Shown here: piece after piece, positions 59,931-64,000 of the stretch
How positions within the stretch are numbered: the stretch's first letter is position 1
Layout: each line of letters opens with the position of its first letter
DNA from: Clostridium cylindrosporum DSM 605
Lineage (GTDB): Bacteria > Bacillota > Clostridia > Clostridiales > Caloramatoraceae
Length of the DNA stretch: 64,000 nucleotides
Direction of reading: 5' to 3'
NCBI RefSeq assembly: GCF_001047375.1
Contig: NZ_LFVU01000026.1
Coordinates: 248,001-312,000, forward strand
The notes under the pieces: model-generated
The model's input: the letters and a program-made list of their open reading frames with translations, nothing else
The model's database searches: none
What the model was told of the DNA's origin: nothing
Position numbers and translations under genes: made by a program

Positions 59931-60695
59931 GTGACAAGTAGTATATTGAATTTTTCCGATGTTACATTTAAATACAAATCTGAAGAGTTTAATTTAATAG
60001 AAAAACTAAATCTAAACATAAATAATGGAGAGTTTGTAAGTATAATAGGTCCAAGTGGATGCGGAAAAAGTACATTGTTTAGACTTATAACAAAGCTTGA
60101 AAAGGCTAGTAATGGAGAAATTATAATCAATAATCAAGATGTAGAAGGTAGAAAGGATTCTGTAGGTTATATGCCTCAAAGAGATTTGTTAATTCCATGG
60201 AGAACTATCCTTGAAAATGCATGTCTACCTTTAGAAATTAAAGGTGTTCCTAAGAAAGAAGCTATATCAAGAGGTAGGGAATACCTAAAAATATTTAAGC
60301 TTGAGGATTGTGAAAACAAGTATCCTAGGGAGCTTTCAGGAGGTATGAGACAAAGAGTATCCTTTTTAAGAACTCTTTTAACAGGATCTAACTTGTTACT
60401 ACTTGATGAACCATTTAGTGCTTTAGATGCAATTACTAAGGTTACACTACAAGAGTGGCTACAGGAGCAGTGGATTAAACTTAAAAAAACGATAATCTTC
60501 ATAACACATGACGTAGAAGAAGCGATGTTTTTATCAAGTAGAATATTTGTAGTTACAGATAAACCTATAAGTAAATTAAAAGAAATTGAAATTCCTTTAG
60601 ACTATCCTAGAAATAGGCATATGTTAGCAAGGGAAGACTTAGTTAAGATTAAGGAACAACTTATAGATGAGTTAAAACAGAAGGTGAAAATATGA
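59931..60695 (+). CDS. thiZ: ABC transporter ATPase, ThiZ type
   Basis: A 254-residue ABC ATPase of the nitrate/taurine/HMP group: Walker A GPSGCGKST, signature LSGGMRQRV, Walker B LLLLDEPFSALDA. GTG 59931 is preceded by AAAAGGAG. It overlaps the permease by four bases. The place in the tenA operon makes formyl-aminopyrimidine or HMP the likely substrate. Confidence 0.9.
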   Translation: MTSSILNFSDVTFKYKSEEFNLIEKLNLNINNGEFVSIIGPSGCGKSTLFRLITKLEKASNGEIIINNQDVEGRKDSVGYMPQRDLLIPWRTILENACLPLEIKGVPKKEAISRGREYLKIFKLEDCENKYPRELSGGMRQRVSFLRTLLTGSNLLLLDEPFSALDAITKVTLQEWLQEQWIKLKKTIIFITHDVEEAMFLSSRIFVVTDKPISKLKEIEIPLDYPRNRHMLAREDLVKIKEQLIDELKQKVKI

Positions 60696-61432
60696 GAAAG
60701 TACACTCCAGCAATAATACTCACAAGTATTCTTCTAATTATATGGGAAGCAGTAGCTAGGAGTATAAACATAATGTTTATATTGCCATCTCCTACAAGGA
60801 TACTAGTAAAGATATGGGAACTAAGAGAAATATTATTTACGGTACATTTGTCAGCAAGTTTAACAGTAACGGTTATAGGTCTTTTAATTTCTATATTACT
60901 AGGGGTAGGAGTAGCTGTTCTTATGAGTATTAATGAAAATATAAAAAATGCGGTATATCCTATTTTAGTTGCAACACAGACTATACCTATAACTGCATTA
61001 GCGCCGCTATTTATACTATGGTTTGGATATACAATATGGAGTAAAGTCTTAGTTGCAACATTAATAACCTTTTTTCCTATAGCAGTAAATGTTTTTGATG
61101 GGCTTTCATCTACTAAAAGGGAAATGGAAGAGCTTTTAATAACATACGGTGCTACTAAGAAGGATATTTTCTTAAAGCTAAGGATTCCATCATCTTTACC
61201 ATACTTCTTTTCAGCCCTTAAAATATCAGTACCATTTGCAGTTATAGGTGCTGCAATAGGGGAATGGCTAGGGTCTCAAAGCGGACTTGGCTATCTTAGT
61301 AAAAGAATGATGACACAGCTGGATGGAGCAGGGGTATTTGCACCTATAGTTATATTATCCTTAATAGCTATTATATTTGTAAGTATAGTAAGGGTAATAG
61401 AAAGAAAAGTAATAACATGGAGGAATGAGTAG
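60692..61432 (+). CDS. thiX: ABC transporter permease, ThiX type
   Basis: A 246-residue permease with six helices and the EAA-like loop ELLITYGATKKDIFLKLRIPSSLPY. The SsuC/TauC-type fold fits the ATPase. It overlaps both neighbours (4 bases and 1 base). Confidence 0.9.
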   Translation: MRKYTPAIILTSILLIIWEAVARSINIMFILPSPTRILVKIWELREILFTVHLSASLTVTVIGLLISILLGVGVAVLMSINENIKNAVYPILVATQTIPITALAPLFILWFGYTIWSKVLVATLITFFPIAVNVFDGLSSTKREMEELLITYGATKKDIFLKLRIPSSLPYFFSALKISVPFAVIGAAIGEWLGSQSGLGYLSKRMMTQLDGAGVFAPIVILSLIAIIFVSIVRVIERKVITWRNE

Positions 61433-62439
61433 TGAAAAAATTTATAGTACTTGTAATCTTTATTGCATTGCTGTTTACATCTTGTGGGACAAGCAATACA
61501 AGTAGTAATAAAGAGAGTGGTAAGAAGTTAGAAGAAGTTAATTTGGTACTAGATTGGTATCCAAATGCTATACATAGTTTTATATATGCTGCAATTGAAA
61601 ATGGATATTTTGAAGATGAGGGTATTAAGGTAAATATACAATTTCCATCTAATGCTACAGATGGACTGAGCTTAGTAGCAGCTGGGAAAGCAACCTTAGG
61701 TATAGACTATCCAAGTAATCTTATAATGAGTAAGGCTAAGGAAAACATACCTGTAAAATCTGTAGGTGCTGTGGTTCACTCATCATTAAGTATTCTAATG
61801 TCTTTAGATGAGAAAAAGATAAAATCACCTAAGGATTTAGAAGGAAAAAATGTTGGGTATTCAGGAAATCCACTAAATGAAGAATACGTAAGGACTATGG
61901 TAAAACAAGATGGTGGTGATCCGAATAAAGTTAAATTTACAGATGTAGGATTTGAAATGTTATCAGCAATTATGACTAAAAGAGTAGATTCAGTAAGTGG
62001 AGCACTTGTAAATCATGAGGTACCGGTTTTAGAAGATAAGGGATACAAGGTAAATTATTTAAATCCTTCAGACTATGGAGTGCCAAGGGAATATACTATG
62101 ATATTTGTAGCTAATGATAAAACCATTAATAATGATAGAGAAAAGTTAGAAAAATTTATGAGAGGAGCTAAAAGGGGATTTGAATTCATGAAGAAAAACC
62201 CAGATAAGGCTCTAGAAATACTTCTTAAAAATCAACAAAAGGATAACTTCCCACTAACAGAATCTGTAGAAAAGAAGAGTATGAAAATCCTGCTACCTGG
62301 AATGGATTCAGTTGAAGAACCTTTCTTATCACAGGATAAGAAACATTGGGAAGATAATGCTAAATGGCTAAAGGAAAAGGGAATAATAGATAAGATTCCA
62401 AGTTCAGATGATTTGTTTGTTAATATATTAAATAAGTAA
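61432..62439 (+). CDS. thiY: ABC transporter pyrimidine-binding lipoprotein, ThiY type (NMT1 domain)
   Basis: A 335-residue SBP. The lipoprotein signal ends LLFTSC (lipobox near residue 18). VNLVLDWYPNAIHSFIYAA is the THI5/NMT1 signature; pyrimidine-binding ThiY proteins have WYPNA-H there. It is the last gene of the operon and starts at GTG behind GGAGG. It binds the thiamin-breakdown pyrimidine outside the cell. Confidence 0.9.
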   Translation: MKKFIVLVIFIALLFTSCGTSNTSSNKESGKKLEEVNLVLDWYPNAIHSFIYAAIENGYFEDEGIKVNIQFPSNATDGLSLVAAGKATLGIDYPSNLIMSKAKENIPVKSVGAVVHSSLSILMSLDEKKIKSPKDLEGKNVGYSGNPLNEEYVRTMVKQDGGDPNKVKFTDVGFEMLSAIMTKRVDSVSGALVNHEVPVLEDKGYKVNYLNPSDYGVPREYTMIFVANDKTINNDREKLEKFMRGAKRGFEFMKKNPDKALEILLKNQQKDNFPLTESVEKKSMKILLPGMDSVEEPFLSQDKKHWEDNAKWLKEKGIIDKIPSSDDLFVNILNK

Positions 62440-62451
62440 AATATAAATTTT

Positions 62452-62491
62452 TAAAGCTGCTTATGATGTGAATTGTAAGCAGTTTTTTATT
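62452..62491 (+). terminator. terminator after the thi operon
   Basis: AAGCTGCTTA pairs with TAAGCAGTTTTTTATTTG. Confidence 0.8.
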
Positions 62492-62631
62492 TGAGCTGCT
62501 GTGTTGCAGTAGTGTAACTAACCCTAAACACCACTACTTGCAGGACTCTATGTGCTGATAAACGACCATATCCATGGATAACATTTCTAAACCTACACAT
62601 AATATATTTAAACAAATTTCAAGGAGCTATT

Positions 62632-63357
62632 ATGAGTTATACAAATTTCATAGGAGACCTAGATATAATACTTAGAAGTGTAGTGTCTGTTGTTGTTTTA
62701 TTCCTACTTAGTAGGGCTATGGGTAAGAAGCATATTGCTAATTTAACATTTTTTGATTATGTTATAGGGATTTCTATAGGCTCTATAGCAGCATCATTTG
62801 CAGTAGATGAGAGTATACCATATGTTCATGGAGTTATAGCCCTTGTAGTATATGCAGTATTCGCCTTAATTGTCTCTAAGATTTCCTTAAAGGGAGTTAG
62901 GCTTCGTAATATATTAGGAGGCACTCCTACAATTCTTATTCAAAATGGCAATTTAATTGAGAAGAATCTTAAGAAGGAAAAATTCAGTATAAACGATTTA
63001 CTTGAGGAGTGTAGACTAAATGGTGTATTCAATATCTCAGATGTAGATTATGCCATATTAGAGACTAATGGAAAGGTTAGTTTTTTACTTAAAGCTAAGA
63101 GTATGGGAGTTACATTAGGAGATATGAATATAAAGGGTAAAGATACCGGAATTCAAATTGAGTTAATCATTGATGGCTTCATAGTATATGACCATCTAAA
63201 AGAAATAAATAAAAATAAGTCTTGGTTACTTAATGAACTTAAAAAAAGAAATATAAATTCTCCTAAGAATGTACTTTTAGCAAGCATAGATAGTGTAGGG
63301 AACATGATAATACAGTTTAAGAATGATGATATAAATATTATTAATGGCCTAAAATAA
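62632..63357 (+). CDS. DUF421 membrane protein (YetF family)
   Basis: A 241-residue protein with three N-terminal helices and a cytoplasmic alpha/beta domain. RAMGKKHIANLTFFDYVIGISIGSIAASFAV is the DUF421 signature, GGTPTILIQNG follows and LLEECRLNGVFNISDVDYAILETNG is the conserved C-terminal block. YetF-type proteins are often sporulation-linked in firmicutes. Function is not established. AAGGAG precedes ATG 62632. Confidence 0.88.
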   Translation: MSYTNFIGDLDIILRSVVSVVVLFLLSRAMGKKHIANLTFFDYVIGISIGSIAASFAVDESIPYVHGVIALVVYAVFALIVSKISLKGVRLRNILGGTPTILIQNGNLIEKNLKKEKFSINDLLEECRLNGVFNISDVDYAILETNGKVSFLLKAKSMGVTLGDMNIKGKDTGIQIELIIDGFIVYDHLKEINKNKSWLLNELKKRNINSPKNVLLASIDSVGNMIIQFKNDDINIINGLK

Positions 63358-63422
63358 AAGGTTAAGTTAAAAAGTAAATGCCAATTAGTGATAATTTTAA
63401 ATTTATATAGGAAGGTGATATT

Positions 63423-63632
63423 TTGAGTAAGGAACCTATTCAAGAGAATTTTAAGTTTTTAGTATTTGATAAGGAAAGTGAGATTCCAATGGGAAGGATA
63501 ATTCAGGTTAATGCAGAGGATTTAAGGTCAGCAGAGGATAGAGTAGAAAGATATATGGAAAAGCATAAGATATTTGAATCCGACTCAGTTACACTTTTTA
63601 TATTAGAGGGAGAAACTTTAACTTTAGTATAA
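63423..63632 (+). CDS. hypothetical small protein
   Basis: A 69-residue protein starting at TTG 63423 behind AGGAAGGTGAT. It has a short acidic/aliphatic composition with no signal peptide, no Cys and no motif that I recognise. The frame is kept open with good codon use, so it is probably real. It may be co-transcribed with DUF421. Confidence 0.55.
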   Translation: MSKEPIQENFKFLVFDKESEIPMGRIIQVNAEDLRSAEDRVERYMEKHKIFESDSVTLFILEGETLTLV

Positions 63633-63736
63633 CTCTAAAGTTCTATTTATAAGACTACAAATGTCTAAGACAGAGAATATTAAAGATAAACTGGGAAATA
63701 ATAATTAAAAATATAATAAAAGAGAGGTGGAGTCTA

Positions 63737-64000
63737 ATGGGAGGAATACACGAAACTGATACTTTTAAAGAGGCATATGGAGACAGAGGTTTTGATGGAT
63801 TAGATGGTGGTGCAAGTTTTAGTATAGAAGAAATAAAAGACATAATAGAAAAGTTTAATAGCATTAAAGACTCAGATGATGAGAATCTAGTTATATTAGA
63901 AGATGATGTATATGGAAATATAGACCTTGGTGAAACAGTTCGCCGATTATTATATCATAAGCTTCATGACATTTATATTTTAGCTACTGTTCAATTTAAT
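63737..64000 (+). CDS. hypothetical protein, 3' end outside window
   Basis: ATG 63737 follows AGAGAGGTGG, and the frame stays open for all 88 codons to the edge (MGGIHETDTFKEAYGDRGFD then an acidic helix and LLYHKLHDIYILATV). I do not recognise the family. It starts about 100 bases after the small gene before it. Confidence 0.5.
   Translation, partial: MGGIHETDTFKEAYGDRGFDGLDGGASFSIEEIKDIIEKFNSIKDSDDENLVILEDDVYGNIDLGETVRRLLYHKLHDIYILATVQFN

Noticed and set aside
62512-62552. Hairpin TTGCAGTAGTG/CACTACTTGCA as a terminator
   Set aside because: It has a bulge and no T run and follows an adequate terminator; its role is unclear.

Overview
The window comes from a low-GC, spore-forming anaerobe of the Clostridium type. 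Support for this: A/T-rich codon use with AGGAGG-like ribosome sites, a pair of CotF-like spore coat genes (46720-47230), many chemoreceptors, clostridial riboswitches (guanidine-I, c-di-GMP-I, preQ1-I, TPP) and a complete RsbR-RsbS-RsbT module with no sigma-B gene. I see no rRNA, tRNA, CRISPR array, insertion sequence or prophage. The last gene runs off the right edge, and the first CDS enters from the left edge.

Region by region: 1-9 kb holds a cut-off Na+/H+ antiporter, a polysaccharide deacetylase, a MATE exporter, a three-domain rhodanese, a MerR/TipAS regulator with an apparent internal start, a paired SMR guanidine exporter under a guanidine-I riboswitch, a ferritin-like protein and a corrinoid-type methyltransferase. 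9-16.6 kb holds a Cas2/SinR-like protein with a His-rich insert, a YczE-like membrane protein, an amino-acid ABC operon and an aminotransferase. 16.6-21.1 kb carries two secreted RsgI-like paralogues. Three near-identical ECF-type promoter sequences lie here; the third precedes a short structured non-coding transcript. 22-29.7 kb has two chemoreceptors (one under a c-di-GMP-I riboswitch) and, between them, a PfkB-like/AAA+/RyR fusion protein.

30.2-46.6 kb is the centrepiece: 17 co-directional genes that join a stressosome (RsbR, RsbS, RsbT and a kinase/PP2C fusion) to a two-component relay (CheY-like protein, histidine kinase, Hpt-STAS protein, response regulator), followed by a cytoplasmic chemosensory set (soluble receptor with two signalling tips, triple CheW, CheB, CheR, CheA with two Hpt domains, CheY, three CheX). 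My reading is that the stressosome and the chemosensory array share signalling through STAS, Hpt and receiver domains. No transcription factor or sigma factor lies in the cluster.

46.7-64 kb: spore coat pair, MFS exporter, ECF vitamin transporter, a diguanylate cyclase, an NlpC/P60 hydrolase, the queuosine-precursor operon queDECF behind two tandem preQ1-I riboswitches each with its own terminator, a MarR regulator with a perfect palindrome next to its start and a YczE-like protein, then a TPP-riboswitch operon (tenA plus a ThiXYZ-type pyrimidine transporter), a DUF421 membrane protein and two small unknown genes. Several starts were moved inward from the longest frame because a clear ribosome site sits inside the longer version.
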